Shown here piece after piece: positions 43,395 to 51,665 of a stretch of DNA of 64,000 nucleotides. Both the position numbers and the translations under genes were made by a program. Numbering within the stretch: position 1 is the first letter of the stretch; each line of letters opens with the position of its first letter. Source of the DNA: Pseudomonas arcuscaelestis (GTDB taxonomy: Bacteria; Pseudomonadota; Gammaproteobacteria; Pseudomonadales; Pseudomonadaceae); NCBI RefSeq assembly GCF_016881005.1, contig NZ_JACOPV010000008.1, positions 1 to 64,000 on the forward strand, written 5' to 3'. The notes under the pieces are model-generated. The model did no database searches. It had not been told where the DNA came from and worked only from the letters and a program-made list of their open reading frames with translations.

Positions 43395-43810
43395 CGCAGC
43401 CACCCCCGGCCCAGCGAAGCAAACAGTGCTGGCTTGTCGCCTATCATTGGAGGGATCTGCATGGCAGTTCCGCTCAACAGGACAATGCCATCGAAACCCT
43501 CGTGCTTGGAGTAACGTTCGAGCTGTCGGTAGATCTGCATTCGTTTGGCACGGGTTTTCATCTCAAGGACGATTGAGAACCCGCCTTCGGATATGAGGAA
43601 GTCAGGGATGTCCGCATCAGAAAGTCGATGTTCGCGCTTCACTGTGAAACCCGACCCTGTGAGCAAGGTTTCCATCTGCGTTTGAGCGAATTTCTCGTCC
43701 CTTGTTTCAACGCGCTGGTGGCTGCAAAAGTGGGCTACTTTGGCCATTGCCTTTCGGATAGCGACTATGCGCTCATCGCTGCCTGTGGCTTCAACGGGGT
43801 GTGCTGTCAT
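43391..43810 (-). CDS. PD-(D/E)XK nuclease-like protein
   Basis: A 139-residue protein with a clear restriction-endonuclease-type core: IPDFLISEGGFSIVLEMKTR gives the PD, then E-x-K residues of the catalytic motif, preceded by a helical region (FAQTQMETLL). The GIVLLSG strand follows. The ATG chosen is internal to a longer frame whose 5' part looks non-coding. It overlaps the SNF2 helicase gene, which suggests a two-component helicase-nuclease. No TTCTGG-CAC promoter is seen upstream. Confidence 0.72.
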   Translation of the reverse strand: MTAHPVEATGSDERIVAIRKAMAKVAHFCSHQRVETRDEKFAQTQMETLLTGSGFTVKREHRLSDADIPDFLISEGGFSIVLEMKTRAKRMQIYRQLERYSKHEGFDGIVLLSGTAMQIPPMIGDKPALFASLGRGWLR

Positions 43811-43982
43811 AGGGGATGTACCAAGGTTGTTATTAACCCCAGTACACCTTAACGGACCAATGATCGCTACCCAAAACACATCATCGAAATTTAGTCCGCT
43901 ATTCCCTATCAGACATCTGCAATTCCAATGCGTTGTTGCGCAAGGAGGGTGTGAGGCTCTGCTACTGGCTGTGGATCTCGCC

Positions 43983-44405
43983 TCAATGCGATAGCTTGCC
44001 TGGCGCTGACGGTGGTGTTTGATCGCCTGCGTCTCGTTTGTTGGCTCTGCGTGCTGCGATGCGGGCCTGGATTCGTAGCCGCGCTGCCTCTTGCTCTTCA
44101 CCGGAGGTTGGGAGCGCCAGGGCCAGCACATGAAAGCGCGTTCGCTCTGCTTGTGTCATCCAGTCGAGTACGAGCATTCCAGCGGCGTCGCCCGCCATGT
44201 AATGGCCTGATGGAGCAGGGAGCCCCGTGCGATCACCCGCCTCATAACGGGCTTTAGATGCTTGAGTCAGGGTTTCGCGTTCGGCGCTTATCGCTTCAAC
44301 TGACATTTCCTTGCGGATTGCTTCGGCGAGGATCTCGTCGGATGGCATGCCGATATCGCCTGCAGGATATTGAGCCGAGATGGGGGTGCTGCTGTTGGAT
44401 TGCAT
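43983..44405 (-). CDS. Hypothetical backbone protein, 140 aa
   Basis: Not recognised. Helical and Ala/Arg-rich, with a basic stretch near the end (RIQARIAARRANKR). Promoter site 19 lies 30 nt before the ATG. Confidence 0.62.
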   Translation of the reverse strand: MQSNSSTPISAQYPAGDIGMPSDEILAEAIRKEMSVEAISAERETLTQASKARYEAGDRTGLPAPSGHYMAGDAAGMLVLDWMTQAERTRFHVLALALPTSGEEQEAARLRIQARIAARRANKRDAGDQTPPSAPGKLSH

Positions 44406-44435
44406 GGGCTTGCCCCTTGAATCATTGATGGATCA

Positions 44436-44466
44436 ATGATTCATCAGTAACCGAGGTGGCAGAAGC
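44436..44466 (-). promoter_or_regulatory. TTCTGG-CAC family promoter site 19
   Basis: -35-like TTCTGC followed by CACC, 17 bp, -10-like AATCAT, 30 nt before the 140-residue gene. Confidence 0.65.
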
Positions 44467-44499
44467 CCTATGAGGTTTTCGAGCCCTTGTGAGGGCTAC

Positions 44500-44982
44500 C
44501 TACAGAATGACATCGCGGAACAGGTACGCCGCGAGGAGTAGCTGGAGCAGCAAAATCAACCTCAAAGGCCGTGATAGCAGCCATCGGAATGCAGTAGGAA
44601 CCCTTGGGTTGGATGCGACCTGGTTAATCACCTGCTCCAGTTGCTGAACAAACTGCCGGAACATGAAGGTGGGGTCGTCAGCGCTGACGGGCCTGGCTGG
44701 GTATTTAACAGCATCAGATGCTGAGCGAGGTATTTTCTTTGGTGCCGCGGCTGCAGCTGCTTCACGCTGTGCCCGAAGGTTCGCGTCGTACTTGAGGCGT
44801 TTTGCTGGGTCCGAAAGGACCTCATATGCCTCGGTGATGATGCGAAAGATCCGGGCTGATTCATCCGGGTTGTCGGGGTTCCGATCGGGGTGATACCGCT
44901 GTGCCAAGGCTTTGTAAGAGGCCTTGATGACAGCAGGGTCTGCGCCTTCCTGGACCTGCAAATTATGATAGTGAGTGCGCAT
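44500..44982 (-). CDS. DnaJ-domain membrane protein
   Basis: A 160-residue protein with an N-terminal J domain (HYHNLQV at the start, HPD at 31-33, then EAYEVLSDPAKRLKYD), which stimulates DnaK-type chaperones. A linker and a C-terminal membrane segment (LILLLQLLLAAYLF) anchor it. The start codon lies only 3 nt after the -10 of promoter site 20, so the mRNA may be leaderless. It may recruit host DnaK to the membrane. Confidence 0.8.
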   Translation of the reverse strand: MRTHYHNLQVQEGADPAVIKASYKALAQRYHPDRNPDNPDESARIFRIITEAYEVLSDPAKRLKYDANLRAQREAAAAAAPKKIPRSASDAVKYPARPVSADDPTFMFRQFVQQLEQVINQVASNPRVPTAFRWLLSRPLRLILLLQLLLAAYLFRDVIL

Positions 44983-44985
44983 AGT

Positions 44986-45016
44986 CGATTCGAGTCTGAT
45001 GGAGTGTGTCGGAGCG
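44986..45016 (-). promoter_or_regulatory. TTCTGG-CAC family promoter site 20 (DnaJ gene)
   Basis: -35-like CTCCGA followed by CACA, 17 bp, -10-like GAATCG. A weaker match; the predicted transcript starts at or near the ATG. Confidence 0.45.
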
Positions 45017-45018
45017 GC

Positions 45019-45273
45019 CTATTGGCCGCCCATCACCGGCAGCAAGAGCCAATGGTATATCCCGTTCATAATAGTGATTAGGAAGCAGGCCTGCAGCATG
45101 AGCAGCCATCGGGCGCGGATTATGCGCGCGTGACCAGCAAGCAACAGACTGCTGAACAAGAAGAGGACATACCCGTAGGGCGAATAGCTGACATTCAACG
45201 ACAGTAGTACTGCCCCGGCAATCCCCGCCACGGTGCCGGTGAACTCAAGAAAGCGTTTCAGCTCGAATGCCAT
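45019..45273 (-). CDS. Small membrane protein, 84 aa
   Basis: Three hydrophobic segments predicted (about 11-28, 31-48 and 55-75). GGGGACGGAA precedes the ATG, which is 28 nt below promoter site 21. Family unknown. Confidence 0.6.
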   Translation of the reverse strand: MAFELKRFLEFTGTVAGIAGAVLLSLNVSYSPYGYVLFLFSSLLLAGHARIIRARWLLMLQACFLITIMNGIYHWLLLPVMGGQ

Positions 45274-45301
45274 TTCCGTCCCCTCGCAAGTTGGTAGTAG
45301 G

Positions 45302-45332
45302 ATTGTCGATGGGATGCTGGCGTGCCACCAGC
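45302..45332 (-). promoter_or_regulatory. TTCTGG-CAC family promoter site 21
   Basis: -35-like TGGTGG followed by CACG, 17 bp, -10-like GACAAT, 28 nt before the 84-residue membrane protein gene. Confidence 0.66.
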
Positions 45333-45370
45333 CAAAGTACCTATACGTTTTTAGGGTATGGGTCGTAGTC

Positions 45371-45583
45371 ATGGACGCAGAACGGGCAAAGCGAGGCATG
45401 CGGATCGGCACCATCTACGCCGTGACGTTCTTGGTCTGCATGGGTGCCATAATCGTGGTTTTCCTGCCCCAGCTGGGGCTGTCAAGGCTAGGTATCCTGG
45501 GCCTGTTATTGCTGGGCCTGGGGATCGGCTCCTGCGTGGGTTGGCGGAACAGCCATAGAGGACCAGGCGTCGGCAAACCTTAG
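45371..45583 (+). CDS. Small membrane protein, 70 aa (plus strand)
   Basis: A short frame with two membrane segments (IYAVTFLVCMGAIIVVFLP and LGILGLLLLGLGIGSC) on the strand opposite to its neighbours, divergent from the 84-residue gene. The ribosome binding site is weak, so it is less certain. Confidence 0.45.
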   Translation: MDAERAKRGMRIGTIYAVTFLVCMGAIIVVFLPQLGLSRLGILGLLLLGLGIGSCVGWRNSHRGPGVGKP

Positions 45584-45681
45584 CCACTGGCGCGGGTCGC
45601 TGGCCTATGGTTGAGATGTCACCTCGAACAGCCTTCGCTTCTCGACGTCACCCGTGGATTGCCGCCGTTGCATTCCATCTC

Positions 45682-46059
45682 TCAGTCAGGAATTTGTTCA
45701 ACGCAATAGAAACACTGGTAGCCGTCAGCGGCTCGGACCTGAACGTAGGTGCTACACAGCTCCTGTAGAGCGCTCACCGGCAGCTCCCCAAGCCTGCTCA
45801 GTGATAGCGAGCCATTGGGCTCAGTCTCGTCCAGGCCAATGGCTGCCAGCGCGCCCAGGCAGGCCTCCTGTAATTCCTCATACTCTTCAACACGCGGCAG
45901 GAAATAGCCGGTGATGCGCATCAGCGCTTCACTCTCGGACGTGAAGAAGAGCGGGCCGATGATTCCCTCAGATACCTTTTCCTCCATTCGGACATCGCTG
46001 AAGATCATGACGTGGGAATAGGGGATGTCCCTTTTCGGTTGTAGGGGGAGTGCTGACAT
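45682..46059 (-). CDS. Hypothetical backbone protein, 125 aa
   Basis: Not recognised. Soluble acidic protein with a late cysteine pair (YQCFYCVEQ). GGAGAC precedes the ATG chosen. It follows the 153-residue gene by about 45 bp, with a hairpin (46072-46091) between them. Confidence 0.62.
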   Translation of the reverse strand: MSALPLQPKRDIPYSHVMIFSDVRMEEKVSEGIIGPLFFTSESEALMRITGYFLPRVEEYEELQEACLGALAAIGLDETEPNGSLSLSRLGELPVSALQELCSTYVQVRAADGYQCFYCVEQIPD

Positions 46060-46071
46060 TTTGTCTCCAGG

Positions 46072-46091
46072 CGGGGCCATTTTTGGCCCCG
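46072..46091 (-). other. Intercistronic hairpin
   Basis: CGGGGCCA and its complement around an A/T loop, between two cotranscribed genes and next to a start codon. No T-run follows, so it looks like an mRNA stability or attenuation element rather than a terminator. Confidence 0.4.
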
Positions 46092-46104
46092 AGTTGATTA
46101 ATGG

Positions 46105-46566
46105 TTAGGCTTCATTGGGCTCAAAGTCTTCCCACAATCCGTGCTGCTGGAGGAGAGCTTTCAAGGCGCTGGAGGAGGCCTTCGCATCTGATCCCTGCTC
46201 ACTGTCGAGTACGACCTCCCGGGCGGCACTTGCCAGCTCTTGGAGTTGCGCTCGTAGAGAGTTCGGCATTGTGACCGAGGAATGATCGCCAGGGACCTCT
46301 ATGGGAATGCTATCGGCCTCTACAGCACTCCAGACAGCCTCGCTTGAGAGGCACTCATTGCCGTCTTCGTCGGCCAGAAAGGTGTTGCCGCCCAGCCGCT
46401 GACCTTCGGCATTGTCCCAGTGCATGGTTGAGCCCCCGGCCTCCTCATACTGGATCTCACCATCAAGCTTGATAATGTCCTGGGCTACGCCGGCGGGCAC
46501 AAAATCAATGGTCTTTACCAAGCGCAGGCCGGTGGCAGGATGGTAGGGGTATTGGATGTTCGACAT
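46105..46566 (-). CDS. Hypothetical backbone protein, 153 aa
   Basis: Acidic soluble protein of unknown family. Promoter site 22 is 32 nt before the ATG. First gene of a two-gene unit. Confidence 0.62.
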   Translation of the reverse strand: MSNIQYPYHPATGLRLVKTIDFVPAGVAQDIIKLDGEIQYEEAGGSTMHWDNAEGQRLGGNTFLADEDGNECLSSEAVWSAVEADSIPIEVPGDHSSVTMPNSLRAQLQELASAAREVVLDSEQGSDAKASSSALKALLQQHGLWEDFEPNEA

Positions 46567-46598
46567 GTGAGTAGCTCCAGTGCTTGATTACTGGAGCC

Positions 46599-46629
46599 AT
46601 ATTCATGCCTGCCCTGGTGTGCCAGAAGC
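46599..46629 (-). promoter_or_regulatory. TTCTGG-CAC family promoter site 22
   Basis: -35-like TTCTGG followed by CACA, 17 bp, -10-like GAATAT, 32 nt before the 153-residue gene. Confidence 0.72.
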
Positions 46630-46765
46630 CTCCCCAAGATTATTTTCGTCCGGGGGAGGGCTCATAGTTCCGCTGCTATGTAGACGGACAGATCACAAGC
46701 ATCCAGAGGCCTGTAGCTGTTCATAACAGGTAGAATCCTCAGCTCGGAATTGAAGGATGCTATTC

Positions 46766-47572
46766 ATGCCTCAGGAAAACATCGCTGCCGGCAGTATCGA
46801 AGGTGAAGTGGTTAGCTTCGTCCAGGCCAAAGGGTATGGGTTTGTTTCTGGTGACGATGGCGAGCACTATTTTTTCCACCAGAGTGAGGTGGTAGGCGGC
46901 GCGGCGCTGGGAACCGGTCAGCGGGTTTCATTCATCCCTGTCCCCACTCCACGAGGCTCAAAAGCAACCCAGGTTGTACCAGGTACAGCATCCACTCTTA
47001 TCTATGTGGATCCGAGCGACTTCGTTTGGTCGAAAGGGGGACCTCCAAAGGGCATGGAAGTAGTCCTGGGCACGGGAAGCGGATGGGGCCAGTCCAATGA
47101 CCCAAATCAGGCACGTGAGCTGCTGAAAGGAAAGGCGCGGGAGTTCGGTGCAAACGCAGTGTTGAACGCAAGAATGGAGAAGTTCACAGGCAGTGCGGCG
47201 TGTAGCAATTATCGCTGGACGATGCATCGGTTCTACGGGGATTTTGCCGTTGTACAGGTTGTGACTACCAGTTCCGACCCTGCAGCCATCGCTGACTCGG
47301 AAAACCGAATGCTTATGCTTCGCGAGTGGTGGGAGAGCAAGCAAGCACCACAAAGCGATGCATGGGCAATTGATGCCACAGAAACCCGGCTGATCGAGCC
47401 TGAGAAAGTGACGCTTGTGGTAGGTCTTCTACTCTCTTGGTCCAGAACACTTCTCAAGATTCTCGGCCTGACAGGCCTGTTTTTCTGGAGGAAAGCCGCG
47501 GCGTTTGTGAATGAGCGTCTCTCATCGAGCAGTGCTCCAGGCAAAAAAAAACCGGATGACCTTGGGGAGTAG
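46766..47572 (+). CDS. Cold-shock domain fused to a YbjQ-like and membrane region
   Basis: A 268-residue plus-strand protein. Residues about 10-60 form a cold-shock domain (GEVVSFVQAKGYGFVSGDDG, then YFFHQSEV), an RNA/ssDNA-binding fold. The middle (QARELLKGKAREFGANAVLN) recalls the YbjQ-type domain. One or two hydrophobic segments lie near the C-terminus (TLVVGLLLSW and GLTGLFFWRKAAAF). GAAGG sits about 10 nt before this ATG; the upstream ATG has no room for a site. A membrane-tethered nucleic-acid binder is the best reading. Confidence 0.72.
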   Translation: MPQENIAAGSIEGEVVSFVQAKGYGFVSGDDGEHYFFHQSEVVGGAALGTGQRVSFIPVPTPRGSKATQVVPGTASTLIYVDPSDFVWSKGGPPKGMEVVLGTGSGWGQSNDPNQARELLKGKAREFGANAVLNARMEKFTGSAACSNYRWTMHRFYGDFAVVQVVTTSSDPAAIADSENRMLMLREWWESKQAPQSDAWAIDATETRLIEPEKVTLVVGLLLSWSRTLLKILGLTGLFFWRKAAAFVNERLSSSSAPGKKKPDDLGE

Positions 47573-47582
47573 GTCATCCGGC
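47544..47582 (-). terminator. Terminator for the 212-aa gene (minus strand)
   Basis: CCGGATGACCT and its complement form an 11-bp stem with a loop of about 9, followed on the minus strand by eight T. It overlaps the last codons of the plus-strand cold-shock gene and ends the convergent minus-strand transcript. Confidence 0.75.
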
Positions 47583-47708
47583 ACAACACCTTGGGGGGCG
47601 ATTACTTAACGCAATGGACTCAGGCAACATCCTGCTGCCTGACCTACAGAGTAACGCCTTAATTCAGAATGACCAGCCAAAACACCCTATCGTTTTTCAA
47701 TCGAGGTT

Positions 47709-48347
47709 TCAGAGCTTGGTTAGCAATTGTGGTGAGGTCACCCTGTTGAATGCTTCGGCGATCAACACACACAGCTCACTGTAGGTGTCTGCCTGCAGAT
47801 TGAGGTTTTCGCCGTTTAGCAGCGAAGAGCCGTCACCCCAAAGCTCGCCCTCCTTCAGAGAGATTTGTGCCTGGCAAGCGTATAGGTCAATGTTGATCTC
47901 CCCGTAGAATGCCCGACAAACCGCGCCTGGTGGACGAAACACATGGGCAGTCAGCCGGCGACTACCACGGTGCTCAACCTGGTGCAGGCTGGCCGCAACA
48001 TCGAAACCAATCACGTGGCCACGGGGCAGCTTAAGGTCACGCTTGAGTTGATCGAAGACGTCGCTTGCAACGGCGCGGGCGCTGTCGGCGATATTCCTGC
48101 GAAGGGCTTGCAAGAGCTGACCCTTAGAAAATCGCCCCATCATTGAGACAACAGTGAAACCACTGTGCTTGGCCTTAGTGAACCTTCCATCACGCTCAAA
48201 CGTGATGCCGGCTGCGGAGTAGTTCATGTCGGAGCAAGCCAGAGCATCGAAGCAAGCAGCGCGGACGCGCGTGCCCAGCATCTCTGTTTCGCGTACATCG
48301 AGTTTAGGTGGCATGGTGGATGTCGATTCGCTTGGCGCAGTAGTCAT
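47709..48347 (-). CDS. Hypothetical backbone protein, 212 aa
   Basis: Not recognised. Soluble mixed protein; an internal basic helix (LLQALRRNIADSARAVASD). Promoter site 23 is 33 nt upstream and a terminator follows, so it is a self-contained unit. Confidence 0.65.
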   Translation of the reverse strand: MTTAPSESTSTMPPKLDVRETEMLGTRVRAACFDALACSDMNYSAAGITFERDGRFTKAKHSGFTVVSMMGRFSKGQLLQALRRNIADSARAVASDVFDQLKRDLKLPRGHVIGFDVAASLHQVEHRGSRRLTAHVFRPPGAVCRAFYGEINIDLYACQAQISLKEGELWGDGSSLLNGENLNLQADTYSELCVLIAEAFNRVTSPQLLTKL

Positions 48348-48380
48348 CTCAAGAGTCCTGGTGATCTGTTCAATGAGGCC

Positions 48381-48411
48381 ATCTTGAGTTGGATGTAGAT
48401 GTGCCAGAACC
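48381..48411 (-). promoter_or_regulatory. TTCTGG-CAC family promoter site 23
   Basis: -35-like TTCTGG followed by CACA, 17 bp, -10-like CAAGAT, 33 nt before the 212-residue gene. A terminator for the previous unit lies just upstream. Confidence 0.7.
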
Positions 48412-48414
48412 CCA

Positions 48415-48452
48415 AAACCAAAAAGCCCATGCCGGGGTGGGCATGGGCTTAT
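48415..48452 (-). terminator. Terminator hairpin upstream of promoter site 23
   Basis: AAGCCCATGCC and its complement flank a short loop, with a run of T on the minus strand. It closes the transcript of the 184-residue gene before the next promoter. Confidence 0.75.
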
Positions 48453-48597
48453 GAACTATGGGGATGCCCGAAGGCTTTCGAATCTTCAGCAACTTGCACA
48501 AAGGCCGTGAAGCAGTAGAGTCTCGCGCCCACCCCGGGGCAAGAGAATTAAACCATCACTGGCTAATAGCTGACCATCCAAATCACGCCTTCGGAAT

Positions 48598-49152
48598 TCA
48601 GTTCTGGGCTGTCCTCGGGCGAGGAACGTCATTTGGGAATTTCGCGAGGTGATTATCCATTGCCAGCTTGCCCGCAGCGGCTACTTGTTCTGGTGTAAGG
48701 GGCGTAGGTTGGAGGACGGCCGTTTGAACCAGGACATGCACGTTGGATCGAGTGAACCAATCGAGTAGAACAATGTGAGTACCGTGGGCATGCTTGTGGT
48801 TCGCTAGAACCGCCCACAGCTTTGAGCTTCTGGTGTAGTTGAACATGACAGCAATCAACCGCTGATGCTGACCTTCTTTCTGGCTATCAACGGTGCGTTC
48901 ATAGTGCTGTAGAGCAGCTTTATAAGCTGTTCCTGGGTCGGCAGGCAGACCGGCCAGCTCCTCGCGCGGAATCCCGTTGTCGTACACGTCCTTTTGCAGC
49001 TGCGCCATCAATCGGCTACCGCAGTGATAGCCGTGCGAATAAAGCCAAAATGGTACAACTTCAGGGTTTTCAGGAGTTTGGTCTTGATCAGCACCCCATC
49101 CGCTTGCAAGGATCTGGGTAGCGAATTTGTCGCCGCGGGGCTGGTTAGTCAT
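48598..49152 (-). CDS. Hypothetical backbone protein, 184 aa
   Basis: Not recognised. Soluble, with His-rich stretch (LANHKHAHGTH). The ATG chosen (MTNQPRGDKF) is 31 nt after promoter site 24. About 145 bp without a gene follow before the terminator. Confidence 0.62.
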   Translation of the reverse strand: MTNQPRGDKFATQILASGWGADQDQTPENPEVVPFWLYSHGYHCGSRLMAQLQKDVYDNGIPREELAGLPADPGTAYKAALQHYERTVDSQKEGQHQRLIAVMFNYTRSSKLWAVLANHKHAHGTHIVLLDWFTRSNVHVLVQTAVLQPTPLTPEQVAAAGKLAMDNHLAKFPNDVPRPRTAQN

Positions 49153-49183
49153 GCGATGTTCCTGAGTTATTTGGTGAACACTC

Positions 49184-49214
49184 AGGTTGGAGTAGGTTAG
49201 TGCGTGCCAGAACC
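49184..49214 (-). promoter_or_regulatory. TTCTGG-CAC family promoter site 24
   Basis: -35-like TTCTGG followed by CACG, 17 bp, -10-like CAACCT, 31 nt before the 184-residue gene. Confidence 0.66.
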
Positions 49215-49223
49215 AGGCGAGCA

Positions 49224-51164
49224 CTAAAATCGGTTGGCTATAGCTGCCAGATCGGAAGCCCAATCTCGGACTTCGCCAGGGACGATCAGCTTGTAACGTG
49301 CCCGGGTGCCACCCGTATAGATTGCGGCCAGCGCCCGAGCAGCGCCTTGCTTATCACCAGGTTCGATCGATGACAGTAGATCGGGCGCGAGCATAACAGT
49401 GTTGACCTCTGCGTTGCGTGCATCCGATACCCTGCCTAGTTTTAGAGGTGCCTTGCCTGTACTGTCGAGCCACTGCAGCGATGCTTCAAAGTCGGTCGAC
49501 TTGTATCCCTTCTTCAGCATGCGCTCGATGCGGATGAAGGCTGAGTCGTCCTTTGCCATGTCCTTGCGTAGGGATGACCAGCTGGTGTACTTGAACAGGG
49601 CGCTGTGGCTCGGCCGAACCTTGTTGTTGAACAGTTCAACGCAATCCAGTACGAACAGCCTGAAAGCTTTGTCCGCCCCGGGCAGAAGGCTGAACTTCGC
49701 GCCGGCATTACCCAGCCGCTGAAACCATTCAAACAATCCCCATTCAGAATTGCAGAGGATCGTCGTGGGCTCTGTAGGAATCTCTGCGCTGTCGTAGAAG
49801 ACAACCTTCGTATCCCGCTCACGGCTGCCTTCCAGGTGACCCACGTTAACTACGGGGTTCTGGTCGATTAGAGTATTGATGACTCCCTCAATCTGTCGGC
49901 CGGCGCGGATGGAGTGCACTACTTCGCGATTGCGGGTAGCTGGTGATCGCTTGCTCAAGTTGCCATCGAGCCGTTGGCATGCATCGCCTAGTGTGATGAC
50001 AGGCTGAGGGCATCGGTCGAGGAATGAGCACATCGGCCAAGTCAGATCGTGGCTCTCGTCGATGATGATGTGGGTATAGCTCGGATCAATAAACGCGTCG
50101 TGAGCAAGCGCGAGGTGCTTGATTCGGTGATAGCCGCGTAAAGGTAACTCCAGTTTCTGATCAGTCGGTTCGATCGTTTGCTGCCAGAAACGCTGTGCGT
50201 ACTGGACCAGCGCTAGCTTGTCCAAATCACTGAAGTTCGTATCCAGAGCCGGGATGTGGCGTTTATCGATCTCAGGGTCCTTGCCGAAACAAAAGCGCAT
50301 CACCATGCGGTTACATGTCTGCGCGACCTGCCAAGGTGCCATCGTTCCAACTGGCCCCAGCGCGAGGCGTTCAGCCACCACGGACGGGGTCATTTGATAT
50401 GTCGACCAGGCGCGCTTCCCGCCCCGGCGATTGGGTTTGGTTTGGTCTCGTTCGAGACATTCCGTCGCGAGTTGGCCAAACGTCATCCCCACAACGCGCT
50501 CAGCACCGATTCGAGACATCAAGGCTTGGAGTTGGACCTGCGTGTATGCCAGCAGGAGCGGGCGGTAACGGCTCAAGCTGTCGACCATCCGCTCGATCAT
50601 GAAGGTCTTCCCCGTCCCGGCCAGGGCCTGGACGTCCATGCTTTCGTCCGGCTCCGTCTGGAAAACCCGGAAGGTCCGAGCTTGCTGGCTTGTCAGGGTG
50701 AATGTCTTGCCCTCGCGGGTCGAGAAATCCTCGGTGAAGGGGTTCAGCTTCTCTGACAATTGGATCTTGTAGTGGAAGTTCCACTCTCCACTCGGGAGGA
50801 CGTATCCACCATCATCGATCTGTTCCGGGTTGAGCAACCTGGCAGGGATCCTCTGAAGATCGCCAAGCCCGGCTTTGAAGCTTTCCCGATTGAACCGGGC
50901 GGCCATCAACGTGGCGAACTCGCCCGAACCCTTAGAGGCGTCTACCTGCAGGCCAATAGAAATCAACTCAGCCAGGGCCTTTTCCGTCTTGTCCAACCGA
51001 AGTGACTGGCCCGCGAACGAGGCCGCGTTCTGAATTACAGAGGCGCAGGCAATCTCGTGCACCGACCACTGAGCCAAAATGTCGGCTGGCCGAGCCTCAT
51101 AGGCAGCCAGAGTTTCGGCGCTCTGCTCGCTTAGCGGAAGGTAAAGGGTGGTCTTCGGGGTCAT
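49224..51164 (-). CDS. UvrD/Rep-like SF1 helicase
   Basis: A 646-residue protein with superfamily 1 helicase motifs: Walker A ALAGTGKT (180-187), motif II IIIDESHD (366-373), and a late TGGTRARYKLIV motif equivalent to motif VI. The N-terminal 150 residues are specific. Such enzymes unwind or strip proteins from DNA. The ATG overlaps the stop of the gene before it. It may act with the nuclease/helicase genes in plasmid maintenance or defence. Confidence 0.8.
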   Translation of the reverse strand: MTPKTTLYLPLSEQSAETLAAYEARPADILAQWSVHEIACASVIQNAASFAGQSLRLDKTEKALAELISIGLQVDASKGSGEFATLMAARFNRESFKAGLGDLQRIPARLLNPEQIDDGGYVLPSGEWNFHYKIQLSEKLNPFTEDFSTREGKTFTLTSQQARTFRVFQTEPDESMDVQALAGTGKTFMIERMVDSLSRYRPLLLAYTQVQLQALMSRIGAERVVGMTFGQLATECLERDQTKPNRRGGKRAWSTYQMTPSVVAERLALGPVGTMAPWQVAQTCNRMVMRFCFGKDPEIDKRHIPALDTNFSDLDKLALVQYAQRFWQQTIEPTDQKLELPLRGYHRIKHLALAHDAFIDPSYTHIIIDESHDLTWPMCSFLDRCPQPVITLGDACQRLDGNLSKRSPATRNREVVHSIRAGRQIEGVINTLIDQNPVVNVGHLEGSRERDTKVVFYDSAEIPTEPTTILCNSEWGLFEWFQRLGNAGAKFSLLPGADKAFRLFVLDCVELFNNKVRPSHSALFKYTSWSSLRKDMAKDDSAFIRIERMLKKGYKSTDFEASLQWLDSTGKAPLKLGRVSDARNAEVNTVMLAPDLLSSIEPGDKQGAARALAAIYTGGTRARYKLIVPGEVRDWASDLAAIANRF

Positions 51165-51577
51165 CGTGGATTGCTGTCTTGCTGCTCGGGTACTGTGTTC
51201 AGATCTACTTTTCGGCCCTCAACCGTAAGTGCCGCGAGGGTAAAGGGGCCGTTTACGATGGCAGCTTCCAGAATGGCGGTCCAGTGACCAGGTGTGTGTG
51301 GGGGGCTGTTCACCCGCTCGTGCACGCCATCATAGTCAGGTGCGTGTACAACTTGTAGTTGCAAAGGGGCGCCTGGCCGGCGCTCAAGCACCGAAACCTT
51401 GAAGACGTGCGGACTATCCTTGATTGGGCAAGCCACTGTGGTCTGGGTGCCGACAAGGGCGTCGAGAGCCTTGTGCAGTCGAGCGCCGGCACCGAGAAAA
51501 CCGTAAAGCCGAAACACGGCTAGCTCAGCAGCTGTGCGCATCTCGTGTACAGCAGGTTCGATTGGTTGGATAGCCAT
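51161..51577 (-). CDS. Hypothetical backbone protein, 138 aa
   Basis: Not recognised. Soluble. AAGG precedes the ATG, 25 nt after promoter site 25. Overlaps the UvrD-like gene by 4 bases, so the two are one unit. Confidence 0.62.
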   Translation of the reverse strand: MAIQPIEPAVHEMRTAAELAVFRLYGFLGAGARLHKALDALVGTQTTVACPIKDSPHVFKVSVLERRPGAPLQLQVVHAPDYDGVHERVNSPPHTPGHWTAILEAAIVNGPFTLAALTVEGRKVDLNTVPEQQDSNPR

Positions 51578-51602
51578 GGAAATGCCTTGGAAGGATGGAG
51601 AC

Positions 51603-51633
51603 ATTCTGCCCCATAGGAGAGTGTGGCAGAAGC
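51603..51633 (-). promoter_or_regulatory. TTCTGG-CAC family promoter site 25
   Basis: -35-like TTCTGC followed by CACA, 17 bp, -10-like CAGAAT, 25 nt before the 138-residue gene. Confidence 0.68.
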
Positions 51634-51665
51634 AGCAGGCATTTTCCGGTGAGTAGTAACCAGGC

